Origin: Streptomyces macrolidinus
Lineage (GTDB): Bacteria; Actinomycetota; Actinomycetes; Streptomycetales; Streptomycetaceae
Reading direction: 5' to 3'
DNA length: 64,000 nucleotides
NCBI RefSeq assembly: GCF_023887685.1
Contig: NZ_JAMWMR010000006.1
Span: forward strand, 186,001 to 250,000
Of this stretch, positions 17,068-25,286 are shown one piece after another. The position numbers and the translations under genes are program-made. Below the pieces are notes generated by a model that was not told the origin of the DNA, ran no database searches, and was given only the letters and a program-made list of their open reading frames with translations. Every line of letters begins with the position of its first letter. Position 1 is the first letter of the stretch.

Positions 17068-17688
17068 TCACCCCGAAGGGGCCAGCCCGTTGGTGACGAT
17101 GGGCCGGAAGCGGCGGAGCTGGGGGAGGGTGGTCACCATGTGGGCCACCACCCGGTCGCTGAGGCAGACATGGTGGTGGGGAACATCGCCGGGGAAGCGC
17201 ACGAAGTCACCCGCCGACAGGTCCACCGGCTCGCTGAGCGGGCCGGTGCGCAGCTTCCCCGTGATCACGTAGAGATGATGCAGCGTGCCCGCGGCGTGCG
17301 GAGCGATCGTCTCCGGGGCGCCCGCACCGCGCTCCAGGCGGAGCACCAGGGTCCGGACGTAGCCGGAGCCGTAGGTCTCGTCCAGCGGGCGCTCGCTCCA
17401 GTGCGCCGCGTCGGACCACTCGCCCTCGTCGTGCCGCTGGACGTAGACCGGGGTGCCCCACTCGGTCAGCAGCCGCCGGGCGGGTACGTCGAGCGCCGCC
17501 CCGAGCAGCGCCAGGGTCTCCACGGTGGGATTGCCCGCCCCCTGCTCGATCTTGGACAGCGTCTGCTTCGACAGGCCTGACCGGCGGGCCAGTTCACCCA
17601 GGGACATCCCCCTCTCCAGCCGGAAACGCCGCACGTTGCGTGCCACGAGATCGTTCTCCCGGGGCAAGGTGTCACTTTTAATGTGCAT
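17068..17688 (-). CDS. XRE-family regulator with C-terminal cupin (PuuR-like)
   Basis: A 206-residue protein with an N-terminal Cro/CI helix-turn-helix (VRRFRLERGMSLGELARRSG and LSKQTLSKIEQGAGNPTVET) and a C-terminal cupin barrel with metal-type histidines (ETIAPHAAGTLHHLYVI, GDVPHHHVCLSD). This is the architecture of PuuR, which represses putrescine genes. It faces the PuuD-like gene and is likely to respond to a pathway metabolite. The ATG at 17688 was chosen since the helix-turn-helix follows closely; a longer form from GTG 17733 is possible, and neither has a clear ribosome site. Confidence 0.88.
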   Translation of the reverse strand: MHIKSDTLPRENDLVARNVRRFRLERGMSLGELARRSGLSKQTLSKIEQGAGNPTVETLALLGAALDVPARRLLTEWGTPVYVQRHDEGEWSDAAHWSERPLDETYGSGYVRTLVLRLERGAGAPETIAPHAAGTLHHLYVITGKLRTGPLSEPVDLSAGDFVRFPGDVPHHHVCLSDRVVAHMVTTLPQLRRFRPIVTNGLAPSG

Positions 17689-17767
17689 CCCGTCATTGTT
17701 GACGAACGGCCGCGGTGTTCGCATCCTTGTCACGTAAAGGTTTCCGCGGCGTCAATTGAAAGTGACG
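17671..17767. promoter_or_regulatory. Paired inverted elements between the XRE-cupin and IclR genes
   Basis: Between the divergent regulators, CGTCAATTGAAAGTGACG at 17750-17767 is an imperfect 18-bp palindrome (7 of 9 pairs). Its complement begins GTCACTTTCAATT and resembles GTCACTTTTAATG at 17671-17683. The two copies in opposite orientation flank the start region of the XRE-cupin gene, and one also lies 28 bp before the IclR start. Autoregulation by either protein is plausible but unproven. Confidence 0.4.
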
Positions 17768-17795
17768 CCGCCCCTTGAGGGTGAGGTGAACCACC

Positions 17796-18587
17796 ATGAC
17801 CGCGACCCTCGACGGCCCCGTGCGCGACGACCGGGCCGCTGTCGACAAGGCCATCAGCCTCCTCGTCGTCCTGGGAGACAGGGCGCACGGGGAGACGGGT
17901 GTCAGCGAGCTCGCACGGCGGGCACGGATGAGCAAGTCGACCGCGTACCGGGTGCTCGGCATGTTGGAGCGCAACGGCGTCGTGGAACGCGTCGGCACCG
18001 GCTACCGGCTCGGCGAGCGGCTGCACCATCTGGGCCGCGCCGTCTACGCCCCGGGCGCGGAGGGGGTCCGCGACCTGCTGCTGCCCTACCTGGCCGACCT
18101 GTACGAGACGACCCGGGAGACCGTGCACCTGGCCGTGCTGCACGGCACGCACGTCGTCTATCTCGCCAAGCTCTACGGCCACCGCCCCACGCCCGTGCCG
18201 TCCCGGATCGGCGGTCGGCTGCCGGCCCATACGACGGCGGTCGGCAAGGTGCTGCTCGCCTACGACTCCGACGCCGCGGAGCGGGTGCTGTCCGAGCCGC
18301 TGGAGCGCTTCACCGACCACACCCTCACCGACCCCGACGAGCTGGCCGCCGAACTGGACGCCATCCGTCGCAGCGGTGTCGCCTTCGACGACGAGGAGTA
18401 CCAGCCGGGACTGGCCTGCGTGGCCGCCCCCGTGCTCAGCCGGGGCGGCCGGGCCGTCGCGGCGCTCTCGGTCGCCGGGCGGCACGGCCGGATCGACACC
18501 CGCGCGCTGAGCGGCCAGGCGCGCCGCGTCTGCGCCTCGGCGTCACGGGCCTGGGCGGCGCGGGTCGCGCGGACGTACGCCGCGTAG
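17796..18587 (+). CDS. IclR-family transcriptional regulator
   Basis: A 263-residue IclR protein. The winged helix-turn-helix is at about 18-78 (GVSELARRARMSKSTAYRVL, then RVGTGYRLGERL). The effector domain shows LPAHTTAVGKVLLAY, the usual FTDHTLTDPDEL, and GVAFDDEEYQPGLACVAAPV. IclR proteins control many phenylpropionate, cinnamate and hydroxy-aromatic operons (MhpR, for example). It lies convergent to the mhpE-end of the leftward operon, so it most likely controls the Hca/Mhp module; the palindrome at 23547 is a candidate site. Confidence 0.92.
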   Translation: MTATLDGPVRDDRAAVDKAISLLVVLGDRAHGETGVSELARRARMSKSTAYRVLGMLERNGVVERVGTGYRLGERLHHLGRAVYAPGAEGVRDLLLPYLADLYETTRETVHLAVLHGTHVVYLAKLYGHRPTPVPSRIGGRLPAHTTAVGKVLLAYDSDAAERVLSEPLERFTDHTLTDPDELAAELDAIRRSGVAFDDEEYQPGLACVAAPVLSRGGRAVAALSVAGRHGRIDTRALSGQARRVCASASRAWAARVARTYAA

Positions 18588-18638
18588 GTTCCGGGGCTCG
18601 CGGTCCGTTGCGCGCGACGACCAAAGGCATGGCGACCA

Positions 18639-18679
18639 AGGGTGGGTACCGACGACGGCATGTCCTCGGTACCCACCCT
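18639..18679. terminator. Bidirectional terminator after IclR and the mhp operon
   Basis: A perfect 14-bp inverted repeat, arms agggtgggtaccga (18639-18652) and tcggtacccaccct (18666-18679), with a 13-base loop. It sits between the IclR stop (18587) and the converging aldolase stop (18694). Confidence 0.8.
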
Positions 18680-18693
18680 CCGGCTCTCGACGG

Positions 18694-19713
18694 TCAGGAC
18701 GCCGGGGCCGACCTCAGCAGGTCCAGTGCGATGTCGACGATCATGTCCTCCTGGCCGCCGACCAGCCCGCGTCGGCCCACCTCCATCAGGATGTCGCGCA
18801 CATCGATGCCGTACTGCCCGGAGGCGGCCTCCGCGTGCCGCAGGAAGCTGGAGTAGACACCCGCGAAGCCGAGGGTGAGCGTCTCGCGGTCGACCTGGAC
18901 CGGACGGTCCTGCAGGGGTCGTACGAGATCGTCCGCGGCGTCCTGGAGGGCGAACAGGTCGCAGCCGTGCTGCCAGCCCTGCAACTCGGCCACCGCCACG
19001 AACGGTTCGATCGGGCAGTTGCCCGCGCCCGCGCCGTGCCCGGCGAGCGACGCGTCGACCCGGGTGACGCCCTCCTCGACGGCGACGACGGAGTTCGCCA
19101 CCGCCAGGGACAGGTTCTGGTGGGCGTGGATGCCGATCTGCGTCCCGGGGTCCAGCACATCCCGGTAGGCGCGCACGCGTGCGCGGACGCCGTCCATGGT
19201 GAGCCGGCCGCCGGAGTCGGTGACGTACACGCAGTGGGCGCCGTACGACTCCATCAACTTGGCCTGCTCGGCCAGCTTCTCGGCGGGTGCCATGTGGCTG
19301 AGCATCAGGAACCCGGAGACGTCCATGCCGAGTTCGCGGGCCGTGGCGATGTGCTGGGCGGCGACGTCGGCCTCGGTGCAGTGGGTGGCGATCCGCACGG
19401 ACCGCACACCGAGGGAGTGCGCGTGCCGCAGTTCGGCGATGGTGCCGATGCCGGGCAGCAACAGCGTGGTGAGCGTGGCCCGTTCGAGGACGGAGGCGGC
19501 GGCCTCGATCCACTCCCAGTCCGTGTTGCTGCCGGGCCCGTAGTTCAGCGAGCCGCCCGCCAGACCGTCGCCGTGGGCGACCTCGATCGCGTCGACCCCG
19601 GCCGCGTCCAGGGCGGCGACGATCCGGGTCACGTCGGCGGGTGTGATGCGGTGCCGTACGGCGTGCATGCCGTCCCGCAGCGTGACGTCCTGGACGTACA
19701 GGTTCGTGGTCAT
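18694..19713 (-). CDS. mhpE: 4-hydroxy-2-oxovalerate aldolase
   Basis: A 339-residue aldolase of the HMGL/DmpG family. It opens with [15 protein letters not shown] (metal Asp in TLRDG), continues with VEVxHGDG-like [14 protein letters not shown], and has the metal histidines in [16 protein letters not shown] and the loop [19 protein letters not shown]. It splits 4-hydroxy-2-oxovalerate into pyruvate and acetaldehyde and channels acetaldehyde to its partner dehydrogenase, whose gene overlaps it by 4 bases (ATGA). It is the last step of the meta-cleavage route. Confidence 0.95.
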   Translation of the reverse strand: MTTNLYVQDVTLRDGMHAVRHRITPADVTRIVAALDAAGVDAIEVAHGDGLAGGSLNYGPGSNTDWEWIEAAASVLERATLTTLLLPGIGTIAELRHAHSLGVRSVRIATHCTEADVAAQHIATARELGMDVSGFLMLSHMAPAEKLAEQAKLMESYGAHCVYVTDSGGRLTMDGVRARVRAYRDVLDPGTQIGIHAHQNLSLAVANSVVAVEEGVTRVDASLAGHGAGAGNCPIEPFVAVAELQGWQHGCDLFALQDAADDLVRPLQDRPVQVDRETLTLGFAGVYSSFLRHAEAASGQYGIDVRDILMEVGRRGLVGGQEDMIVDIALDLLRSAPAS

Positions 19714-20654
19714 ACGGATGCCCCCTGGTGTGCGTGCTGGGCGATGCGCTCGGCGGTGCGCAGGGCGGCCGAGGTCATGATGTCGAGATTGCCGGCGTAG
19801 GCGGGCAGATAGTGGGCGGCGCCCTCCACCTCCAGGAACACCGACACCCGGGTGGTCACCTCGGGTGCGCCGTCGGGCAGGAGGGTGTGCACGGGCTCGT
19901 CCGCCGGGAGCCGGGTGAACTGGACGTCCTGCTTGAGCCGGTAGCCGGGCACGTACTGGGCGACCTCCGCCACCATGTCGGCGACCGAGGCGCGGATCGC
20001 GTCGTGATCGGCGTCGCCGATGAGGCAGAAGACGGTGTCCCGCATGATGAGCGGCGGCTCCGCGGGGTTGAGGACGATGATCGCCTTGCCGCGCGCCGCG
20101 CCGCCCACCTTCTCGATGGCCGCCGAGGTGGTCTCGGTGAACTCGTCGATGTTGGCGCGGGTGCCGGGGCCCGCCGACTTCGAGGCGATGGAGGCCACGA
20201 TCTCCGCATAGGGGACCGGAGTCGTCCGGGCGATGGCGTGGACGACCGGGATGGTCGCCTGGCCGCCGCACGTGACCATGTTGACGTCGTCCGCGTCCAG
20301 ATGGGCGTCGAGATTGACCGCCGGGACGACGAACGGGCCGATCGCCGCGGGGGTGAGGTCGATCAGCGTCTTGCCGAACGGCCGGAGCTTCTCGGCGTTG
20401 ACGAGATGGGCCTTGGCCGAGGTGGCGTCGAAGACGATGTCGATGTCCTCGAAGCCGTCCATCGCGATCAGCCCGTCCACGCCCTCGTGGGTGGTGGGCA
20501 CCTTCAGCCGCCGGGCGCGGGCGAGGCCGTCCGAGGCCGGGTCGATGCCGACCATGGCCGCCATCTCCAAGGTCTCGGAGAGCCGGAGGACCTTGATCAT
20601 CAGGTCGGTTCCGATATTGCCGGAGCCGATCACGGCCACTTTCGTCTTCGTCAT
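19710..20654 (-). CDS. mhpF: Acetaldehyde dehydrogenase (acylating)
   Basis: A 314-residue DmpF/MhpF-type enzyme that turns acetaldehyde, NAD+ and CoA into acetyl-CoA. The Rossmann start [19 protein letters not shown], the central [16 protein letters not shown] with the catalytic Cys, and [12 protein letters not shown] are family marks. It forms a complex with the aldolase and is coupled to both neighbours by ATGA overlaps. Confidence 0.95.
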   Translation of the reverse strand: MTKTKVAVIGSGNIGTDLMIKVLRLSETLEMAAMVGIDPASDGLARARRLKVPTTHEGVDGLIAMDGFEDIDIVFDATSAKAHLVNAEKLRPFGKTLIDLTPAAIGPFVVPAVNLDAHLDADDVNMVTCGGQATIPVVHAIARTTPVPYAEIVASIASKSAGPGTRANIDEFTETTSAAIEKVGGAARGKAIIVLNPAEPPLIMRDTVFCLIGDADHDAIRASVADMVAEVAQYVPGYRLKQDVQFTRLPADEPVHTLLPDGAPEVTTRVSVFLEVEGAAHYLPAYAGNLDIMTSAALRTAERIAQHAHQGASV

Positions 20655-21526
20655 GAAGGGTCCTTAGGGTCCTTGTCGTGCTGGTCGGCGCATGGGGCCT
20701 GGTCGGTGGACGTGGTTCTGTCGGTCGACGTGGCCTCGTCGCTGAACGTGGCGGTCACCTGGCCGAGGCCGGAGATCTCCGCGCGGACGGTGACGCCGGG
20801 CGTGACGACGGCCATCGGGCCGAGGGCGCCGGAGAGCACGACCTGGCCGGCGCGCAGGGGGTCCCCGAGCGTGCGGGCCGTACGGGCCAGCCACAGCAGG
20901 GCGTTGAGAGGATCACCGAGGCAGGCCGCGCCGTCACCCTCGGAGACGAGCGCCCCGTCGACGTACATCCGCATGACCGTCTCGCGTGGCTCGAACTCGC
21001 CGAGCGGCAGCCGGGATTCACCGAGCACGTACAGCCCGCTGGAGGCGTTGTCGGCGACGGTGTCGCCGAGGGTGATGTCCCAGTCGGCGACGCGGCTGTC
21101 CACGATCTCCAGGGCGGGTGCCGCGTAGGCCACCGCCGCGCGGACCGCGGCGAGATCGAGGTCCTCCTCGTCCAGGTCCGCGGCCAGGACGAAGGCGATC
21201 TCCGCCTCGGCCTTCGGCTGGAGCAGCCGGGCCATCGGCACCGCCGCCTCGCCGGAGACGTCCATGTCGGCGAACAGGACCCCGAAGTCCGGCTGGTCCA
21301 CGCCGAGTTGACGCTGCACCGCGGGCGAGGTGAGACCGATCTTGCGACCGGTGACGACTGCTCCGGCCGCCAGTCTGCGCTCGGTGAGACGGCGCTGCAC
21401 CGCGTACGCCGTCGCGACGTCGGCCGTGCCCACGAGGTCGCGGACCGGGGCGCACGGGCGCCGCTCGGCGGCGGCGGTCTCCAGCCGCTCCACGGCCGCG
21501 GCAATGGCCTTCTCGCGCTCGCTCAT
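20651..21526 (-). CDS. mhpD: 2-keto-4-pentenoate hydratase
   Basis: A 291-residue MhpD/DmpE-family hydratase that adds water to 2-hydroxypenta-2,4-dienoate. It has [18 protein letters not shown], the metal-binding [23 protein letters not shown], and [10 protein letters not shown]. The C-terminal about 25 residues ([20 protein letters not shown]) form an extra Asp/Thr-rich tail not expected in the family. ATG 21526 overlaps the mhpB stop. It makes the substrate for the aldolase. Confidence 0.93.
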   Translation of the reverse strand: MSEREKAIAAAVERLETAAAERRPCAPVRDLVGTADVATAYAVQRRLTERRLAAGAVVTGRKIGLTSPAVQRQLGVDQPDFGVLFADMDVSGEAAVPMARLLQPKAEAEIAFVLAADLDEEDLDLAAVRAAVAYAAPALEIVDSRVADWDITLGDTVADNASSGLYVLGESRLPLGEFEPRETVMRMYVDGALVSEGDGAACLGDPLNALLWLARTARTLGDPLRAGQVVLSGALGPMAVVTPGVTVRAEISGLGQVTATFSDEATSTDRTTSTDQAPCADQHDKDPKDPS

Positions 21527-22509
21527 CGGCCCGACTCCCCTTCGCGAAGCGGCTGTTCGGCCGCTGTACCGGTCGACGGCTCCGCGGTCGCCACGGCGAA
21601 GCCCGCGACCCACTCGGGGACCGGCGCGTAGAAGCGGGACGTCATGCGGTACGGGCCGGTCGCGGCCAGCGAGGCGAACGCGGCGACCCACGTGCGCACT
21701 TCGTGCGCCGAGCCGCCGCCCTCGGCGCCCATCCACTCCACGGTCCAGCCGTCGACGTCGGCCAGTCGGCCCTGCTCGAAGGTGTCGAGGACGAGGTTGT
21801 CCCAGGCCGGGTTGAGCGGAATCATCGTGGTGGAGCCCGCCGCGTAGTCGCGACCGGCCTGGATGACGCGCTGCTCGCCCCTGGCCCGCTGCTCCGGGGT
21901 GGGCGGACGGCCCTCGATGAGCGCGTCGGCCACCCGCGGCGGGGCGCCGTCGAGCACCGGCACCGGAGGGTCGTGCGAGAGCCCGCCGGAGCCGAGGAAG
22001 AGCACCCGCCGGTCGAGTTCGGTCGCGGCCTGCCCCAGCGCGGTCCCGAGGGCCCGGATCCTGCTGACCGGCCCGAGCGGCGTGGCGACACCGTTCACGA
22101 ACACCGGCACCACCGGCACCTGGTCGATGCCGCCGAACAGGACCTCCAGCGGCTGCACGAAGCCGTGGTCCACGGTCATCCGGGCCGAGACGCTCAGATC
22201 GACGCCCCGGTCGAGGACCCCGCGGGCGAGCGCGCGCGCCGCCTCGGTGTCGACCGAGAGAGGACCGGCCGACGAACCGAAGTCACCGACCGCGTGCGCC
22301 TCGGTGGCCAGGCAGAACGGGGGCATCTCCTTGTAGAAGAAGCCGTTGTAGTGGTCCGGGGCGTACAGGACGACCAGGTCCGGATCGAAGGCGCGGACGA
22401 AGGCGCGCGCGGTGTCCACGGCGCTGTCGACCGCGGCCACGACCTGAGGGTCGGGATCGTTCTTGCCGATGAGGGGGGAGTGGGACAGGCCGACGGCGGC
22501 GGCGGTCAT
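21523..22509 (-). CDS. mhpB: 2,3-dihydroxyphenylpropionate 1,2-dioxygenase
   Basis: A 328-residue LigB-superfamily extradiol dioxygenase. It matches MhpB through VGLSHSPLIG, VLYAPDHYNGFFYKEMPPFC, MTVDHGFVQPLEVLFGG, VPVFVNGVATPLGP, LFLGSGGLSHDPP and TWVAAFASL. It opens the ring of 2,3-dihydroxyphenylpropionate or dihydroxycinnamate next to the hydroxyls. This is a second, distinct class III dioxygenase in the window besides the HpaD-like one. It overlaps the genes on both sides. Confidence 0.95.
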   Translation of the reverse strand: MTAAAVGLSHSPLIGKNDPDPQVVAAVDSAVDTARAFVRAFDPDLVVLYAPDHYNGFFYKEMPPFCLATEAHAVGDFGSSAGPLSVDTEAARALARGVLDRGVDLSVSARMTVDHGFVQPLEVLFGGIDQVPVVPVFVNGVATPLGPVSRIRALGTALGQAATELDRRVLFLGSGGLSHDPPVPVLDGAPPRVADALIEGRPPTPEQRARGEQRVIQAGRDYAAGSTTMIPLNPAWDNLVLDTFEQGRLADVDGWTVEWMGAEGGGSAHEVRTWVAAFASLAATGPYRMTSRFYAPVPEWVAGFAVATAEPSTGTAAEQPLREGESGR

Positions 22510-23504
22510 CGCGGTGCTCCTGACGGTTGCGAGCCGGACGGATGGATGACGAGCTTGCCCGTGAGTCGCCCGTCGAGCATGAGCTGGAAGCCCTGGTGGA
22601 TCTCCGTGAGCGGCAGCGTGCGGTCGATCACCGGACGCAGCCCGGTGGCGTCCATGAGCTTCAGCAGCGCCACCAGTTCACTGCGGGTGCACCCGGTCGA
22701 ACCGAGGACACGCTGCTGGAGGTAGAAGATCCGCCCGAGGTCGGCGGGCGGATTGGTGCCGCTGGTCGCCCCCGCGATCACGACCGTGCCGCCGGGCCGC
22801 AGCGACTTCAGCGAATGCGACCAGGTGGCCTCGCCGACCGTCTCGATCACGACGTCGACCCGCTCGGGCAGCCGCTCACCGGACGGCACCGCCGCCCGCA
22901 CACCCCAGGCAAGGGCCTCGGCCCGCTTCTCCTCGCTGCGGCTGGTGGCGTACACGACGGCGCCCGCGGCCAGGGCCAGCTTGATCGCGGCCGAGGCGAC
23001 ACCGCCGCCCACGCCCTGCACGAGCACCCGGTCGCCCGCGGTGATCCGTGCCTGCGTGAACAGCATCCGGTAGGCGGTCCCCCAGGCGACGGGCAGGCAG
23101 GCGGCCTCGTCGAAGGAGAGCCACGACGGCTTGGGGATCAGATTGCGGGTGGGCACGGACAGCAGCTCGGCGAAGGCGCCGTCGTGCTGTTCGGACAGCA
23201 GCGCGCGCCCCGGGTCCAGCGTCTCGTCGCCCATACCGGCGTCCGCGTCCGCGATGACGGGATGCACCAGGACCTCGTTGCCGTCCTCGTCGTACCCGGC
23301 GGCGTCGCAGCCGAGGACGACGGGCAGCCGCTCGGGCGGGTGGCCGACACCGCGCAGGGTCCACAGGTCGTGCATGTTGAGCGACGACGAGACCACACGG
23401 ACGGTCGACCAGCCGGGCCGGCGCTCGGGCGGGGGAACATCACCCAGGACGAGCCCGGCGAGCGGGTCGGTCGCGCTCTGGGAGACAGCGGTTGCAGCAA
23501 GCAT
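22506..23504 (-). CDS. Zinc-binding alcohol dehydrogenase/quinone oxidoreductase family (MDR)
   Basis: A 332-residue medium-chain dehydrogenase: GroES-like N-terminus (VSSSLNMHDLWTLRGVG, GCDAAGYDEDGNEVLVHP) and nucleotide site VLVQGVGGGVASAAIKLA. The usual catalytic zinc ligands are not obvious, so it may be a quinone-oxidoreductase type. ATG 23504 has a GGGGGAG upstream and gives the normal family length; an earlier start at 23747 would cross the divergent promoter. It is first in the leftward operon, coupled to mhpB. It might reduce or oxidise an aromatic alcohol, aldehyde or enoyl side chain feeding the pathway; not part of the E. coli mhp set. Confidence 0.85.
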   Translation of the reverse strand: MLAATAVSQSATDPLAGLVLGDVPPPERRPGWSTVRVVSSSLNMHDLWTLRGVGHPPERLPVVLGCDAAGYDEDGNEVLVHPVIADADAGMGDETLDPGRALLSEQHDGAFAELLSVPTRNLIPKPSWLSFDEAACLPVAWGTAYRMLFTQARITAGDRVLVQGVGGGVASAAIKLALAAGAVVYATSRSEEKRAEALAWGVRAAVPSGERLPERVDVVIETVGEATWSHSLKSLRPGGTVVIAGATSGTNPPADLGRIFYLQQRVLGSTGCTRSELVALLKLMDATGLRPVIDRTLPLTEIHQGFQLMLDGRLTGKLVIHPSGSQPSGAPR

Positions 23505-23546
23505 GGGCTCACGCTCCCCCGCGGCCCGCGCCCGCCGACAGCCCGT

Positions 23547-23563
23547 GTTCCGTCCTGCGGAAC
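23547..23563. promoter_or_regulatory. Palindromic operator in the divergent mhp/hca promoter
   Basis: GTTCCGTCCTGCGGAAC: perfect 6-bp arms around a 5-base spacer, located in the 100-bp gap between the leftward dehydrogenase and the rightward Rieske dioxygenase. Its form resembles TTCCGC-type palindromes bound by IclR regulators of aromatic pathways, which fits the IclR gene at 17796. Confidence 0.5.
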
Positions 23564-23604
23564 GACGGATGGCGACGGCTCGCCCCCCTGGGTTTGCTGG
23601 GGCC

Positions 23605-24954
23605 ATGACCTCGACGAACGAACCCCAGGGCGCGGCCACGACGGCCCCGCGCGGGGCCCTGCGGCGCCCGGCAGACCTGGCACGGAACATCGACGTCTCC
23701 GGGCTCGTGGACACCGAGGGCGGGCTGCTGGACCGGGTGGTCTTCACCGACCAGCAGCTCTACCGGCAGGAGCTGCGCCGTGTCTTCGCCCCGAGCTGGC
23801 TGTTCCTGGCCCACACCGACCAGTTCCACAAGCCGGGTGACTTCTTCACCACGTACATGGGCGAGGACCCCGTCATCGTCACCCTCGACCGTGACCGGCG
23901 GATCCGCGCCTACCTCAACTCCTGTCGGCACCGCGGCGCCCGCGTCTGCCGCGCCGACTCCGGCACCACGCGCAACTTCACCTGCACCTACCACGGTTGG
24001 TCCTTCAACCTGGACGGCGCGTTGGTCAGCGTGCCCAACCAGGACGGCTACCCCGAGTCCTTCGAGACGGGGGAGTGGGGCCTGGTGGAGGTCCCGCACG
24101 TGGAGACGTACCAGGGGCTGGTCTTCGGCACCTGGAACCCCGAGCCCGTGTCCCTGCGCGAGTCCCTCGGCGACATGGCCTGGTACATGGACGCGATGCT
24201 CGACCACGACGACGAGGGCACCGTCGTGGTGGGCGGCGTCCACAAGTGGGTCCTCGAAGGCAACTGGAAGCTGGCGGCCGAGCAGTTCGCCACCGACTGG
24301 TACCACGTCAACATGAGCCACGCCTCCGCGCTCATGGCGCTCGCCCCGGCGGGCAAGAAGCCCAAGGACGAGGTCGTCCACCGCACCGGCCGTCAGTACT
24401 CCGACGCGAACGGCAACGGCGCGGGCTTCCCGGTCCACCCCAAGAACCGGTTCGACGCCCAGACCGTGCACCGGTGGATGGACTACGACGCGCTGCGCGC
24501 ACGCCTCGGCGAAGCCCGCGTCGAAGGACCGCTGACCAACGGCCACGCCACCGTCTTCCCCAACTTCTCTTACCTCCCCGTCAACGGCTCGCTGCGCGTC
24601 TGGCACCCCAAGGGCCCCGACAAGATGGAGGTGTGGGCCTGGACGATCGTCGACAAGTCGATGCCGCCCGAGGTGCGTGAGGCCCAACGCCTGTACAACC
24701 TGCGCACGTTCGGACCCAGCGGCATCTTCGAGCAGGACGACGGCGAGAACTGGAGCGAGTGCCAGGCCATCTCGCACGGTTTCATCACCAACAACGTGGC
24801 CCTCAACTACCAGATGGGGATGGGCTCCGAGCGTGCGGACGGCCGCCACCCCGGCACGACCAGCGAGCTGTACAGCGACGCCGCCGGACGCGCCTTCTAC
24901 ACCCGCTGGCGCGATCTGATGAACACCCCTGCCTGGCACGAGGAGCAGAAATGA
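23605..24954 (+). CDS. hcaE: Rieske aromatic-ring dioxygenase, large (alpha) subunit
   Basis: A 449-residue ring-hydroxylating oxygenase alpha subunit. The Rieske [2Fe-2S] ligands are Cys107, His109, Cys127 and His130 (CRHRGA ... CTYHGW). The mononuclear iron site is in FATDWYHVNMSHAS. With the beta subunit, ferredoxin and reductase it would add both atoms of O2 to an aromatic ring, giving a cis-dihydrodiol. The substrate is taken as 3-phenylpropionate or cinnamate because MhpB, MhpC and a dihydrodiol dehydrogenase are encoded beside it. Confidence 0.93.
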   Translation: MTSTNEPQGAATTAPRGALRRPADLARNIDVSGLVDTEGGLLDRVVFTDQQLYRQELRRVFAPSWLFLAHTDQFHKPGDFFTTYMGEDPVIVTLDRDRRIRAYLNSCRHRGARVCRADSGTTRNFTCTYHGWSFNLDGALVSVPNQDGYPESFETGEWGLVEVPHVETYQGLVFGTWNPEPVSLRESLGDMAWYMDAMLDHDDEGTVVVGGVHKWVLEGNWKLAAEQFATDWYHVNMSHASALMALAPAGKKPKDEVVHRTGRQYSDANGNGAGFPVHPKNRFDAQTVHRWMDYDALRARLGEARVEGPLTNGHATVFPNFSYLPVNGSLRVWHPKGPDKMEVWAWTIVDKSMPPEVREAQRLYNLRTFGPSGIFEQDDGENWSECQAISHGFITNNVALNYQMGMGSERADGRHPGTTSELYSDAAGRAFYTRWRDLMNTPAWHEEQK

Positions 24955-25286
24955 GTGACGGCATCCGCGTCGCCGCCCTGGACGACATCCCCCAGGGCGA
25001 GGGCATCGCCATCGACAAGGCGGTCACCGGCACCGCCGACGACATCGCCCTGCTGCGCGACACCGACGACAGCGTGTACGCGCTGGACGACACCTGCACC
25101 CACGGGGACGCCTCGCTCGCCGACGGCTGGGTGGAGGACGGGTATGTCGAATGCCCGCTGCACTCCAGCAAGTTCTGCCTGAAGAACGGCGACGTCCAGG
25201 GCCTGCCCGCCACCCGCAACGCCTGCCCGCACCGCGTCGAGGTACGCGACGGCGAGGTCTACCTCTTCCCGGGGGAGACGCCGTGA
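24951..25286 (+). CDS. hcaC: Rieske ferredoxin of the ring dioxygenase
   Basis: A 111-residue Rieske-type [2Fe-2S] ferredoxin with Cys49/His51 (CTHGDASL) and Cys68/His71 (CPLHSSKF). The spacing and length match HcaC/BphF ferredoxins, which carry electrons from the reductase to the oxygenase. It overlaps the alpha-subunit gene (ATGA) and the reductase gene (GTGA), so the three are made together. Confidence 0.94.
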   Translation: MSDGIRVAALDDIPQGEGIAIDKAVTGTADDIALLRDTDDSVYALDDTCTHGDASLADGWVEDGYVECPLHSSKFCLKNGDVQGLPATRNACPHRVEVRDGEVYLFPGETP

